A DNA stretch of 64,000 nt from Asterias amurensis. Its lineage: Eukaryota > Echinodermata > Asteroidea > Forcipulatida > Asteriidae. The position numbers and the translations under genes were made by a program. Location of the stretch: NCBI RefSeq assembly GCF_032118995.1, contig NC_092656.1, positions 20,232,965 through 20,296,964 of the forward strand, in the 5' to 3' direction. Shown in pieces: positions 1-13,129 of this stretch (position 1 is its first letter; every line of letters starts with the position of its first letter). The notes beneath the pieces are model-generated. The model was given only the letters and a program-made list of their open reading frames with translations. It was not told where the DNA came from and did not search any database.

Positions 1-528
1 GCAAGGCCATGTTTTTAGTTGACTTCTCCATTTGAAAACTTTCAAGTTGGAAAGAGCTGTATGTTACTTCTAATTATTTCTTCAAGATGCTGGGCCCAAT
101 CTAAGACCAGAACACATTTTTGCATATAGCTCAAAATAGTTTCTTGACCAGAATTCTTTTTAAAGGACCAGAATTATTTTTATTGGATCAGAATTTAACT
201 AAGAAAAAAAACACACCAAACCTACACAGTTTAACATAAATAAACTGTTTTTAAATGTATTTGAACACAAAGGGAAGATTTCTCTCATTTGCACAATGAG
301 CGGGTATACTTTGACACCCGACTCGACAGAACTGAAAAGATACTAACACAGTGAGGTTTTATTATTCAATTGAAATAACACAAGACCTGCTGGACATGTC
401 CAGTTATGAGATTAGTGGCCCAACACTGAAATCACAGGCCTCGGGCCTACAGTCAAGTGTTTATTTCAAGCACCGAAGACTGCAACTTGTCAAATGCTTG
501 ACTGAAAGGGTCGTGATATTTTTGGCAG

Positions 529-906
529 TTAAAGCCATTGGACCCTTTCGGTACAGAAAAAAAAAAAAAAAAATGTTCACAGATTTACATATAATTTACA
601 GGGTTTACAGAAGGTAATGGTGAAAGACTTCTCTTGAAATATTAGTCCATGAAATGCTTTACTTTTTGAGAAAATGGTAAAACAATATAAATTCTCGTTA
701 GCGAGAATTACGGATTTATTTTAAACACATGTCATGACACGGCGAAACACGCGGAAACAAGAGTTGGTTTTCCCGGTTTTTTCTCCCGACTCCGATGACC
801 GATTGAGCCTAAATTTTCACAGGTTTGTTGTTTTATATATAAGTTGTGATACACGAAGTGTGGGACTTGGACAATACTGTTTACCGAAAGTAAATAATGG
901 CTTTAA
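529..906 (+). mobile_element. MITE-B copy
   Basis: It begins TTAAAGCCATTGGACCCTTT and ends with the inverted TTACCGAAAG...AATGGCTTTAA. The interior has GTTCACAGATTTACA and TGACACGGCGAAAC. Other copies are at 2213, 23958 and 37491. Confidence 0.85.
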
Positions 907-2212
907 GCAATAAATGGAAACAAAGATAATATATTTGAAGAAAAATAATCCTAACTTTTCACAATCTAATGATTTTGCGTGTTATTATTGTGTAAGCCAT
1001 GCATACCTTACAGTTTATGCATTATAATTATCCATAATAGATCCATCGAGGGAGACTTTATACAACAACCAGAGAGGTATTTAGAAATGAATCTACAAGG
1101 GAAAGAGTTTCCATGATCGGGGAGAGTTTCAAGATTGGTTTGTTTCTGCAGATCAGTGGCCTCTGATGTCCATTATTATTTTTGGCAATTTCATTTGTTT
1201 TGAAGAACTGTGTGTTCCATCCTGAAAAAAATGTTTTTATAAGGAGGTTGTTCCACTTTGATGCTTGTTCTCATTTGTATATGGGTCAAATAACTATGCT
1301 ACAGTGCACAATTTTAAGAGTGAGCTTCAGACTATTACAGTGTACAATCGTTATCTACATGTCTCATATCAGCTACATGAAAGCCAAGTGTTCTAAATAT
1401 AAAAAGCAACGGGGAATAAGTATGAAAATTAAGTGTAAAAAGCAAAATCCTAAAGAGTTTGGGGATTTTTGGGACACTTGGCAGCAAACTTACCACATAA
1501 CAATGAAAATTTACCTAGTAAAAGTACTGTCAATTAGAGTTCCTAAGTCTCCCATTGAGGTGGACTCCTAGTTTAATACAACAGTCCTATTTTTTCTTTT
1601 CCTTTTCAATATTTTAGATTTCTGTGCAATAAGCTTGTAACAATATCAAAATTAACCATGGTGATTTATCGTCCAAAACACTTGGCGATATTTGATGTTA
1701 TCGTCTTTTTCCCCAACAATTTATGCAGTGTTCTGTCCTAATAGTCATAATTGTGTTTATACAGTCATTCAATTTGTAGTGTGTGTTTGCTGAAGGAAAA
1801 AGCAGACCTCATAAGCGGAAGAAAGGTGATTTTGTTTCCAGATATTTGTGTTTGCCGATCTGTCAATTAGGAAACAAAGTGTCCCCCCTTGTTTATCCTG
1901 TGCTTATGATTTCCATGTTGGCTGAAAGTCTACAGCACGTAACAAATTTTTCACTTGGCTGTTGATTTTTAATTGTAGCACAGAACACAAATTGTCCTTA
2001 GATTGCCCGTCAAATTTCAACACGCCACCTGGGCAGGTCGCACTAATAGCCGACAACTGACGGCTATTATGAGAAAGTTGCTGTAAAAAATGCAAATAGA
2101 GCTACTGTAAATAAACCCTTTAAAATATATATCAAAGACTCTAACTAAATTAAAAACCTAAAACCTTTTTAATAAAATTTTTTTTTTTTATGTGTTGTTT
2201 ATCAGATGTCGC

Positions 2213-2582
2213 TTAAAGCCATTGGACCCTTTCGGTACACAAAAAAAAAAAAAAAAGTTCACAGATTTACAAATAATTTACAGGGTTTACAGAAGGTAAT
2301 TGTGAAAGACTTCTCTTGAAATATTAGTCCATGAAATGCTTTACTTTTTGAGAAAACGGTAAAACAATATTAATTCTCGTGAATTACGGATTTGTTGTAA
2401 ACACATGTCATGACACGGCGAAACGCGCGAAAACAGGAGTGGGTTTTCCCGTTATTTTCTCCCGACTCCGATGTCCGATTGAGCCTAAATTTCCACAGGA
2501 TTGTTATTTTATATATAAGTTGTGATACACGAAGTGTGGGACTTGGACAATACTGTTTACCGAAAGTGTATAATGGCTTTAA
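2213..2582 (+). mobile_element. MITE-B copy
   Basis: It is nearly identical to 529-906, including TTACAGAAGGTAATTGTGAA, the CCCGACTCCGATG core and the terminal TTTACCGAAAGTG. Confidence 0.85.
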
Positions 2583-3784
2583 TAGTAGAGAGGCAGGTAT
2601 GTGCAGTGTGATCTTGCAAATAACATGATATGATATCCCATGGTCTATTGTTGTTTTTGCTAAAAATAGAAACCAGACTGTAGTTGTGTGGACTTCAGTG
2701 GCAAAGTACCCATTCTTCTATTAACTCAGATAATAAAGGAAATCAGGTTAATAGTTTCACACTTAGAAATATCGTTCGAAAAAAAAAAAAAGTGAAAAAA
2801 AAGCAACCGATATTTCACTATCCACACATAATTTTTGGGGGTAATATTTGATAATACCATCTATCCGCACAAGCTTATATAGTGCACTAACGGTAATCAA
2901 GGTTGATCAAATTTTGGTATGTACTTGTATCGTGCCTGTCAAATCAGGTACGAGTATGTACATAATGCAAAATTATGCAAAACAGTGTCCACGTACACTT
3001 GTGTATTAATTATGAGCATGTCGGAAATCACACTTCCCTGTATCATTACTGTTCCTTAACATACGTTATTGAAGAGCAAAACTGTGTTTGATTCACTAGA
3101 AATGCAAGATGCATCTTAGATGAATCCAACCTTCCGATTTCCTTGTACAGTTTTCAGACTTTCGTTGACCCCCCATCAGCATTTTAAATAACAAGAAGAG
3201 CAAGAACTGCCAAAACTCCAGCTACAATTTTCCGCTCGGAGTCAATATGCAATGAACCGTATACATTCAAGAGTGTGCGCTGAAAAAGTACACAGCAATG
3301 CTACACAGTGATTAATCTTCCAAACTACATAATAAAATGAACTTCAAAATACTAATTTAACATGGGCGGATTTTTTTTGTTAGTCTCTCGCTCTCTCTTT
3401 ATGAATGGCAATAAATAGGGAGATTAACATACTGTTAGGAAACCTGCTGGAAATTGTGAAGTCCTTGATAACAATGCAGGTATAGGTCTAGTGTGTGTGT
3501 TGAGGTTCATCGCTTGTTTGCTCACGTCTATTGTCTGACTGCATTGTTCATTGAACATTATGTGTCCAATCAATGGCCGTAGTGACAAGCAAATTATATC
3601 ATATAAAAGTATGTGATTTTTTCACATATTTACGGGACTGACTGCACAAAAATCATTACAATATTGAATTTATGTAAATCAAAATTGGGTATGCATGTGG
3701 TGACTCGTAGTGTCAAGCCACGGCCAAATTTCATATACAATGTAGAGCTGTCGCTGCCTAAAGTAGACAATTGTAAACAAAAAT

Positions 3785-3905
3785 TGCTGTGGTGCCCGGT
3801 GCTTTTGCTGTGGTGCCCTTTGCAAAGTTCCAATACAAATTTTCCTCATAGAAGTGCCCCTTAGCAGAGGAAACTTTGCTGAGCCCTCCAGGAACGAAAT
3901 TCAAG
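3785..3905 (+). mobile_element. Family D-like copy
   Basis: It has GTGGTGCCCTTTGCAAAGTT, CCTCATAGAAGTGCCCCTTA and GCTGAGCCCTCC. It is divergent. Confidence 0.45.
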
Positions 3906-3993
3906 GACTGTAGGTGTATGCTTGTCCAACGTATAATGAGTGAACCTGGGTTCAAATTCAAAGTAAGCAGGGTATAGAATTAAGAGAATAACA

Positions 3994-4440
3994 AGTCTAC
4001 ACTTTTTCAAAAAGCCTGAAAATATGTGCGTGTGTGTATGTATGTCTTAGTCCGCAGGCTAACAGGGAAAAAAAACCTGTGTACCTGAAAAGTTCATATC
4101 AGGACAGAGCTACTACATGTCTGTGATGTTGGTCTTTAAACTTTTAGTCTACGCTTTTTCAAACTGTGCCAAAATAAATGCGTGTGTAGTATGTCTTAGT
4201 CTGCAAGCTAACAGGGAAAAAAACCTGTGTACACGTACCTGACAAGTTCATATCAGGACAGAGTATAATTGCCATGTCTATGATCATATGTGTATGTTGG
4301 TCTTTAAACTTTTAGTCTACGCTTTTTCAAAATGTGCCAAAATAAATGCGTGTGTAGTATGTCTTAGTCCGCAAGCTAACAGGGAAAAAACCCTGTGTAC
4401 ACGTACCTAACAAGTTCATATCAGGATAAAGAAAACTTTG
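3994..4440 (+). repeat. Tandem repeat, about 150-170 bp period, three copies
   Basis: AGTCTACRCTTTTTCAAA begins units at 3994, 4146 and 4314. Each continues with GTCTTAGTCYGCARGCTAAC, AGGGAAAAAA and AAGTTCATATCAGGA. Confidence 0.85.
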
Positions 4441-4782
4441 ACAATTACTAAACTTACCCAGGGCTACACATTAAATGAATTCATGTCAGAACGCCCAGAG
4501 CAAGTTAAGCAATCTACAGAACATGTCAGCCTTATTGCATTTGGGCTGCAGTTAATCATGCATGCTCAACTGGAAGACAAAAAAAAAGGTAGACCTATCT
4601 AATTGGAGAGTGAGTTTTGAATATCAAATTCTCACAGACTTGTTTTTGTGGTTGTACTTGTGAAAGAATGATTGCAGTGAAAGGTATTGCAGTATTGGTA
4701 TTAGAGGATTGAGTGATATTCTAAATCCACTGAGACTGCTTTTCTGATACCATGAACAATAACATAATGTGGCGTCAAATTA

Positions 4783-5270
4783 TTAAAGGCAGTGGACACT
4801 ATTGGTAATTACTCAAAATAATTATCAGCATAAAACCTCAATTGGTAAACGAGTAATGGGGAGACGTTGATAGTATTAAACATTGTGAGAAACGGCTCCC
4901 TCTGGATTGACAAAGTTTTCTAGACAGAAGTAATTTTCCACGAATTTGATTTCAAGACTTCAAGTTTAGAATTTTTATTCATTTTTTTCTTCCATCGATG
5001 TCATGCAAAATGTGTAATCGGTTTTTCACTCTGAAATGAAGAAACTATATATCTGAAAACCTATTTTTAAAAAGTAACAGCTGAGTTTGGGTATCAAATA
5101 ATAAACAACAAGGGAAGCTGAGTTCGGCTGTTACAACCAAGGAAAAAGGGTTTCTTTTTCTCTGCAAATTGTGCAGAACTTTCCACCGTTTTCTCCTCAC
5201 TCACACAAAAGATTAAAGCCCAAGTTTTCAAAAGTTTGTTATATGTAGTAAATTTGTTAACCACTGTCTG
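4783..5270 (+). mobile_element. MITE-A copy, degraded right end
   Basis: It begins TTAAAGGCAGTGGACACTAT, then TGGTAATTACTCAAAATAAT. The right end is not preserved, so the end coordinate is approximate. Confidence 0.65.
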
Positions 5271-5552
5271 CGACTACTTTGTCAGCTCTACCAATCCTTT
5301 AATACATGTACCTTTAATATTTGTACAGACCATGTGCATGTTCCTAAGTACTTTTTGTTTTATCATAAGGCGGATTGTTTGGACAATGTAAATCACTGCA
5401 ACTTCTAAGCCGATCAGTTCTGTATGAAAGAGGAAGCTCAGCACCATAGGGTTTTCCCCTCGCATTGTATACAGGATTGTAGTTGATCTATGAAGAACCC
5501 CCATGAACAATAGTGGGAATGACAATATGGGACAGTTACACATGCAGCACAC

Positions 5553-5918
5553 TAAGCATGGGTGACAAGGGCGACTACATATAGCGTCAAAGTCAGGACT
5601 ATTGAATGCTTAGTCAGGTCGTGACTACTTGGTTAATCGTGCCGCCACGACTATTACAAAAATAGTCCCGACTACCAGCTCGATGAACCAATTGTGTCGC
5701 TCACAATTATTCACGACATACATGTTATTTACTTAAGCAACACAATCATACGTCAGTGACACAATCCCTTCGGCATCAGTTTAACTTATTGCACCTGCGG
5801 CAAACAATATGCGGCAATGCATCTGGGGAATTAAAAATTAGGTGCGACTAGTGTCGAAGTTGCGACTATTTGAGGCGTCACTAGTAGAGTAGTAAATTTC
5901 ACTAGTTGCCCAGGCCTA
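5553..5918. mobile_element. hAT-like element with degenerate target duplication
   Basis: It begins TAAGCATGGGTGACAAGGGC and ends CACTAGTTGCCCAGGCCTA (partly inverted). The flanks CAGCACAC and CAGCAAGC match at 6 of 8 positions. Confidence 0.6.
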
Positions 5919-7156
5919 CAGCAAGCCACACATTGCCAATGAGGGTTTTGACCCTTGAGTGCCTCCATTTGATACAGTACAAACACTCAACATGTGTGTA
6001 CGGTTACGGGTAATTTCCACTTGCATCCAAATTATCATAATGTAACACAGGAATGACAATTCTGCATTTTTTTATAAATAAAATGAAACATTTTTCCTGA
6101 GGACGATCAGAGTTGTTAATAAACCACTGGTTCATCTTAGAATCACCACAACTCATGACAAGATTTATTACATGGTGTCTTCGCAAACCTCACTTGAAAA
6201 TGATACACATGTAATAGAAACAACCATGTAAATGTTCAACATGAGTGTCATAGTGATAAGTACCTGTTATGAAGGAAACAATTTTCCTGACAATTTTGTG
6301 AACAATGAGTTCTCAGTCTTGATACTTCATAAAGGGAAGCGGAGGTAAAAAATTACTTCACTCAGCTTTATTGCCTTCACTTGTGAAATGGAACAGTCCA
6401 GATTTCATCTCATTGCTAATATTCTGTATGTGACAATATACATATTGTACATGTATTCAATATGCATCCAATATTTTTATTTGAACATTAGTAATGCTTG
6501 GGTATGAAATGCACAATCCAAATACAAAAATACATTAAATTTAATGAAGTACATGTATAATGAGTAGGGTAGATGGCCTTAGCTTTCGATCCAAACCCGA
6601 CCTTCTTCAGAGGCATAAAAAAGAATTCATAAATACCCCAGACAGTTTCTCTACTCCTATTGGTGGAGAGCGCATCACATGGCAGTGTTTAAACCTTTGA
6701 TAATGACCAGCTGGAGCTGTTTATAACAAGCTGGCTTCTGCGTGTCGGGCGCGCAAGATAATCACGCGGAACGCAATTCGTAGCTATAGTTTAATAGCAG
6801 TTAGTTTAATCTAAGCATGCGCGTACACACAACCCACGCGCAACAGACTCTTCAAAAAGTTTTTGAAAAAAATATTTCAAACCTCAAATTTTCAACTGTC
6901 AAAGTGTCTGTAATTGTATTTTTTGAACGTTTTTTTAACAAAAGGCATTTATGAATGGAAATAAAAGAGTACTGACTTGTCTTTAAACGTCCGTTTAAAA
7001 CCTTGCAGGGTTGTTGCCATGCGCTAAAGGCCCTCGCCTTAGGCTCGGGCCTTTATCACACGGCAATTCAACCCTGCCGGCTTTAAACGGCCGTGTAAGA
7101 ACTCGTCGCTACCCTTTTATTCCCTTAGTAATTAATGAAGTATTATACATTTATCT

Positions 7157-7356
7157 CATACAAAGAGCAGGCCTGATAAATGTACTTCACGGAGGCAATG
7201 GGCTAAGGTATTTGGCTCCTTGCCCTCCTTGGTCATTGCCTTGGTGCCCATGAAATGCTCCAGTAGAAATAAACACTTTCCTCATTAGGGTGCCCTTTAC
7301 CATGGAGAAAATGCCTTGGTGCCCTTACCCTTTCAAAAACTCATCATACAGGCCTG
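7157..7356 (+). mobile_element. Family D copy
   Basis: It has GTACTTCACGGAGGCAATGG, GTCATTGCCTTGGTGCC and CAAAAACTCATCATACAGGC. Confidence 0.75.
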
Positions 7357-7749
7357 ACGCTACATACATGAAATCTATTAAGGTTGCACACATACATGTA
7401 CGGCACAATTATATTTTCCACTTTTACAAACACAGTCAAATCATGTGAAATACAATAGGGGGAGATACATTTGAACCATTCCTCGATCATTAATACATAA
7501 AACAAACACAGCATGAATTATATGTATACATGTATGAGCACAAAATGCATATTAACAGACGTGGGCGTAAAAGTATCCAATGTCTAAAAAAGACTCAAGT
7601 TGGTTGACGATATTGAGCCTGCCTGCCCCCAGCCCACTAACATAAATTACAATGACTCCAGGCTGGGGGTCAACGTCCCCTTGGGGGTATTTCCGGCAAG
7701 AGGGATAGGTAAAAAGCAAGAGAGATGAAAAGGAGACAGTGGAGTTGTT

Positions 7750-8450
7750 GTGTGGCGCTGCCAGTGAACTGGTTTGGAGTGAAGAAGAAACGTTTGCATA
7801 TCGGAAATGAATGTGCATTATGAACATGAGTTGGGGGAACTTGAAGGGGAGCTGTAGTAAAACACAAAGCACTAACCAGGCCTGTACATTGTACATGTTT
7901 GCTTCGTTTTTGAAAGGGCAAGGGCACCAAGGCATTTTCTCCTTGGTAAAGGGCACTCTATGAGTAAATTGTAAATTTCTACCGGAGAATTTCAAGGGCA
8001 CCAAGGCAATGACCAGGGGACAGATGGAGGTAATCGCCTTCATTGCCTCCGTAAATTATCAGGCCCGCCTAACGACATGGGCGAAGCAGTTGGGTTGCTG
8101 GGTGCTCTGTGATGCGATCTGCAATATCTGACCACTTTAATCAATTTTGTTTTTGCAAGGGCTGTAGAAGAAAAACGTGCACATATCGAAAATGAATGTG
8201 CTTCATGAACATGAGTTGCGGTGCTTGAGGGGGGGGGGGACTGTACAGTGTAGTAAAACACGCACCCTAACAACTTCGGCAAAACAATTAAGATGATGGG
8301 CGCTCTGTGGTGCGATCTGCAATACCTGACCACTTTAACAAAATTTGTTTTTGCAAGGGTTGAGAAGGAGAAAATCGGAAATGAATGTGCATCATGTGCA
8401 TTAATATGAATATGAGTTGGGGAGCTTGGGGGCTGTAGTTGGGTAACATT
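7750..8450 (+). repeat. Imperfect tandem repeat, about 200 bp unit, three copies
   Basis: GCGATCTGCAATA..CTGACCACTTTAA occurs at about 8113 and 8311. CGGAAATGAATGTGCAT recurs at about 7802, 8190 and 8376, followed by ATGAGTTG. The first copy overlaps a family D element at 7886. Confidence 0.75.
7886..8066 (-). mobile_element. Family D copy, inverted
   Basis: It has TTTTTGAAAGGGCAAGGGCA, TCCTTGGTAAAGGGCAC and CATTGCCTCCGTAAATTATC. Confidence 0.75.
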
Positions 8451-8770
8451 GGTTTGAGTCATATTTTGAGTCACATTACATGTTCGTGGACATTTCAGCT
8501 GATGTTAAAGTGCTGTTCAAGGAAAAGTATACCTTTAGTTTTTGGAACCATTTAACTGTTTTAATCCTACATATGTATGTAAATGTAGGTGTATACAATA
8601 ACATTAACATTTCAAAAGGTGGTTGAGTATTTGAGATAACACAGAAAATCCAGAGCAAATATGTCCAACCAGGAGTTCTATTTTATCATGTTAATAAAAG
8701 TTATCAAAAATGTCTTTTAAGCAATGGCATTAACAGTTTATGAATATTCAATTCTTTGAAAACCATCTCC

Positions 8771-9119
8771 TTAAAGACTCTGAACACTATTGGTAACTGT
8801 CACAGACTAGTCTTCTCACTTTGTGTATCTCAACATATGCATAAAATAACTTGGTCGTAGAAGTTGCGAGATAACTATGAAAGAAAAAACACCCTTGTCA
8901 CACGAATATGCCTGATTTCGAGACCTCAAAATCTAAATCTGGTAGGTCTTGAAATCAAATTCGTTGAAAATTACTTCTTTCTTGAAAACAATGTCATTTC
9001 AGAGGGAGCCGTTTCTCACAATGTTTTATACTATCAACCTCTCCCCATTACTCGTTACCAATAAGGTTTTATGCTAATAATTATTTTGAGTAATTACCAA
9101 TAGTGTCCACTGCCTTTAA
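8771..9119 (-). mobile_element. MITE-A copy
   Basis: It runs from TTAAAGACTCTGAACACTAT to AATAGTGTCCACTGCCTTTAA, with the core GAGGGAGCCGTTTCTCACAA. Confidence 0.85.
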
Positions 9120-10232
9120 GCATGTAATTGAGTGCATACAATTGAAAGTACATGCCAATAAAATTCACCAAAAACATTAAGCGATTTTGAAAAGTCAGAA
9201 AATATTTTAAAAAAATGCAGTCTGCAATAAAACAGCTGCTACAAAGTAAGACATTCCGTCTAAACCTCAGAAAAATTCCAAATCGAAGATGATTAGATTT
9301 GTATTTCAATTTCAAATTCAAAAATAATTTGTTCAATTCTCATTCTTATTCTTTCCCTAAACAAAAGAGCCCCGTCCCTTTTGACCTCATTTATAACAGT
9401 CAACCGACGTTCAGTACTAGATGTGGACATAATGCAATGACTGGACATTTACAGGGAGTGACCGGTCCATAAAAGATACAGGTCACTGACCACTGCCCGC
9501 CCCTGTCCACCTCAATCGTCCACTACTATGATATCTTGCAGGTGTATTGCCATCTGCTTTGTATGTACATGTACATCGCAGCGATTCCTCCAGATTATAA
9601 GTTGCATGGATTGCTGCAATTTCAATATCAGACGTTCTGGGCCCACGTTTTGGAGAAACATGGTCGAAGACTGATTAATTGAGTTACTCGTCCTAACTCG
9701 AGATAAGACGGGTCCTAACTCTTTGTGAAATCGACCCCTGGAGACCTAACCATTTAAAAGTGTTTCCATTTAATTTTTCTATTTCATAAATCCTTACATT
9801 GAGTGGATTTTAGCATCCACTGTTAATTATTTGCTTATAATTAAATGTGTAACATTTAGTATAAAAGGGCCTTCTACGTATGTGTGTTAACTTTTGGTGT
9901 GTACACTTCAATTTTTCACCACGGCAATGTTTTTGTACTGCCATACAGCCCGTCTTACTATGAAATTGGAATGTACTGCAAGGTGTGCAATAAATCGAAT
10001 ACACAACACATAACGCATACAGTATTCATACTTCCACTGATCCATAAAAACCCATCAACTCCATGGTAACATGAATGTAAACTAATGACCCTGCTCCACC
10101 CCCGCTCCAACCCAACCTTTCAGCTTGATAATAGTCTTAGATTCAAAACAATGAGTTCTTGTATACATCCTATACGTAACATGTACGCAGCTTCCGCTAT
10201 TCATGAAACAATAAGATGATAGTACATTTCTC

Positions 10233-10466
10233 TAAAGGCAGAAAGACACTGGACACTAATGGTAATTACTCAAAATAAGCAATGGAGAGCTGTTGAAAGT
10301 ATAACAACATTGTGAGAAGCAGCTACCTCTGAAGTACATGTAACATACTTTTTGAGAAAGAGGTGATTTCTCACTCAAATATTAAAAGACTTCAGGCCTG
10401 AAGCCTTTTACCAAATCTATACCTTCCCTTTAAGAGTGATTTACCAAATGTCTACAGTTCCCTTTA
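10233..10466 (+). mobile_element. Truncated MITE-A copy
   Basis: It has TAAAGGCAGAAAGACACTGG, ACTCAAAATAAG, AACATTGTGAGAAGCAGCTA and a duplicated CCCTTTAA right end. It is internally deleted. Confidence 0.55.
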
Positions 10467-12399
10467 ATGTACACTCTGAGGATGGCAGTCAGGATGAGAG
10501 GGAAGTGTTAAGTGTGTCTTCCGCAGCAGTCTCTCTCCTCTACACTCTACCCTAGACCTCTCTCTCTCTGCTCTGATTCAACATTCTACGGCTGAATATT
10601 GATGCCCCTACATTACTATTCACTGCTTTTAAATTCAACACAATTTTTTTCCCAATTGTTTATTTTACATTGGCTGCATGCATGTACTTTTAAGTCAGAT
10701 CCCTGGTGTTGTTCTAACAATACAATAGCTTCATTAGAACGTCCTGTATGTCAATTTGTACATGTCAAATTCATGAATGTCTTTCTAATGATTGTGAAAA
10801 GAGATAGATACACATGAAGCACATTGCAGTGTTATGAATTGTTTAAAGTATGCTTTCAAATAGGTAGTTTGTTACTTCATTTACTTGTTTGTTTTTGTTG
10901 GTGGGCAATTAGTAGTTGTGATAATTAGTATTTGTGATCATTTTTAAAGACAATTACTTTGCTCGAGCAATTTAAAAATAAAAATATAATATTCAACAAT
11001 AAATTGTGTCTATTTTGGTTTAAAAAAAATAAATAACTGCTATGAACATTTATGTCTGAAATGGATTCAAATTTTGAAAGCTGAAAACCACCAGTGATGA
11101 AAAAATCCTTAAATCATCTCTAAGCGAGAAATTTGTATTCACTGACTCAAGTTAGGTATAATGTGTACATTTACCATGTACCTCCATGCATGTACATACA
11201 TGTCCAACAGACATTTATATGATCTACAGTATGTTACACGGTAACATGTGCATAATCAACTCGGCCCTTATGCACACTAAGAATCCATGATGAACCATAC
11301 TGAAACCCCCACAGACAAAATTTACACTGAAATTGCATTCATCACTTATAGTGAAGTCCAGTAACTACACACAAACTGAAAACAATGCATGACACAGTTG
11401 CCTCCTCACCCAGCAGTCTATGGCTTTGTTGCATGAATTTATAACAAACCTTCTTTTACAATGGCCGTTGTTTGCTACGTTGCGTCAAGCATGTGAACTA
11501 CATACATAATTTGAGCGGCATATAATCACCCGGTGAAATCCAGACTTAAACTCAATTCACAAGGCGAAGCCGAGTAAAATTGAAAAGCAAGATTTCTCTC
11601 AATGATTATATTCTGAGACAACGCATAAATGAAATATATTATAAGAATATAAGTTGTTTTATACATCTCACACATAGAGCCTCTGTCATTTGACATTAAT
11701 TTTGTTCTCGATAAACACAAAATAGACGCAGAAACCCATCCACCCCCACACAACGTTATAAATAACGTGGATGACTCCATGTAATGTATGTCATCATTGT
11801 CTGCTGTGACACAACTTTGCCTCGCTTGGACAAACAGAGAAAAAAAAAAAAAAAACCTGTAAAGCGTCCAATAATTATCACTATTGGACAAGCCTAGCCA
11901 ATATATAATTTTGGAGCATCTCGGCAGTCAATACAAGGCAAAATAATGGATGCCACATGTTTAACCAATCAAATGACAAGGATCTGTATAATTTTGGCTG
12001 GTACACGGAATGCTCTTTGAATGCAGCTCTAGGCCTATAAAAATGGCCCTAGGTTAAAAGTTCTACTCCTCACCCAAAAATAAAACAAATTGCTTGATGT
12101 TTACATCTAAGCATTGCTGCAGAGCCTCAATTAAACCCTATAGATGTACATCCCCAGCTATATCTTCTTTCACCCTAGAAATGCCATTTAAACCCCCTCC
12201 AATTTCCTGAAATTCTCCTCGGGAGAAAACAACAACTATTAAGCCAACAAGACAGCCATCAAAAACGCTGATCTTTCTCACCGTTGTGAAAATTTATGCA
12301 CTCAGGCAAACAAAACCTTGTTTTTGTGTTATTCTGTAATCTGTACTTGAACGCGATATTATGAATATTGCCGGATATCCGCCCCAAAATATTCCATGC

Positions 12400-12790
12400 C
12401 TCACATTATTATAAAAACTGTCCCCATGTCTCTTCTCCGTAATCTTGCACCGAGGCCCCTGGACTGTGAGGATGTGATAAATTATTCAGCGTCTTTATTA
12501 TCCTTGGCGTTTTTCTTGGCCCGTCAGTGCTGTTAGCATTCGGGGCACCGTTATTCAGGCGGCGGGTTCCTGTCTAATACAAGGCAAGGGGAGCCACATC
12601 CACAAAGGGACTTCCTCATCAAATTGGATCATTCATTTTTAAAGTCGACCGACCGGATCTTGGCAAAATATTGCTTCGGCAAAGAACTTTTTATTTTGTC
12701 TCTCTCTGCCGATGCTGGCTGGCTCGAGGGAGACACTTGGATGAGAACTGGGATTATTTTTCGGACGAATAGCTAGCAGCTTCTCGGCGA
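12400..12790. promoter_or_regulatory. Candidate conserved noncoding element in a CRTC intron
   Basis: This GC-balanced stretch does not resemble any repeat family in the window and is stop-rich in all frames. Conservation is inferred from composition only. Confidence 0.2.
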
Positions 12791-13129
12791 AAAAAAAAAT
12801 AATAATAACAAAAATCTATAATGATAACGTCAAAGGCAACACAAACGAATTATAAATTCGTTTTGCTGGTTACGCATCACCCTTTCAAGCAAGCCAGACA
12901 AAAATAGGTTTGCATGATTTATAGTTGAACATTATGCACATGAAATATACAATGTATTTCTAAAACACAAATTCTCTGATAAGAATAAACTATAAATAAA
13001 TAATAAACTTGCGGGTACAATCATGTACTAATTCTCTTTTGTGGGAGTGTTGGCTATGAAAAGAGCCGGTTTGGTCTTAACATTTCGAATAGTATACTCT
13101 GCTCATCTTCAAGCATCACTAACAAATTC

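Noticed and set aside
1182..1571. 129-codon plus-strand open frame
   Set aside because: Its Cys/Met/Lys-rich sequence looks random, lies in AT-rich intron, and has no similarity or splice context.
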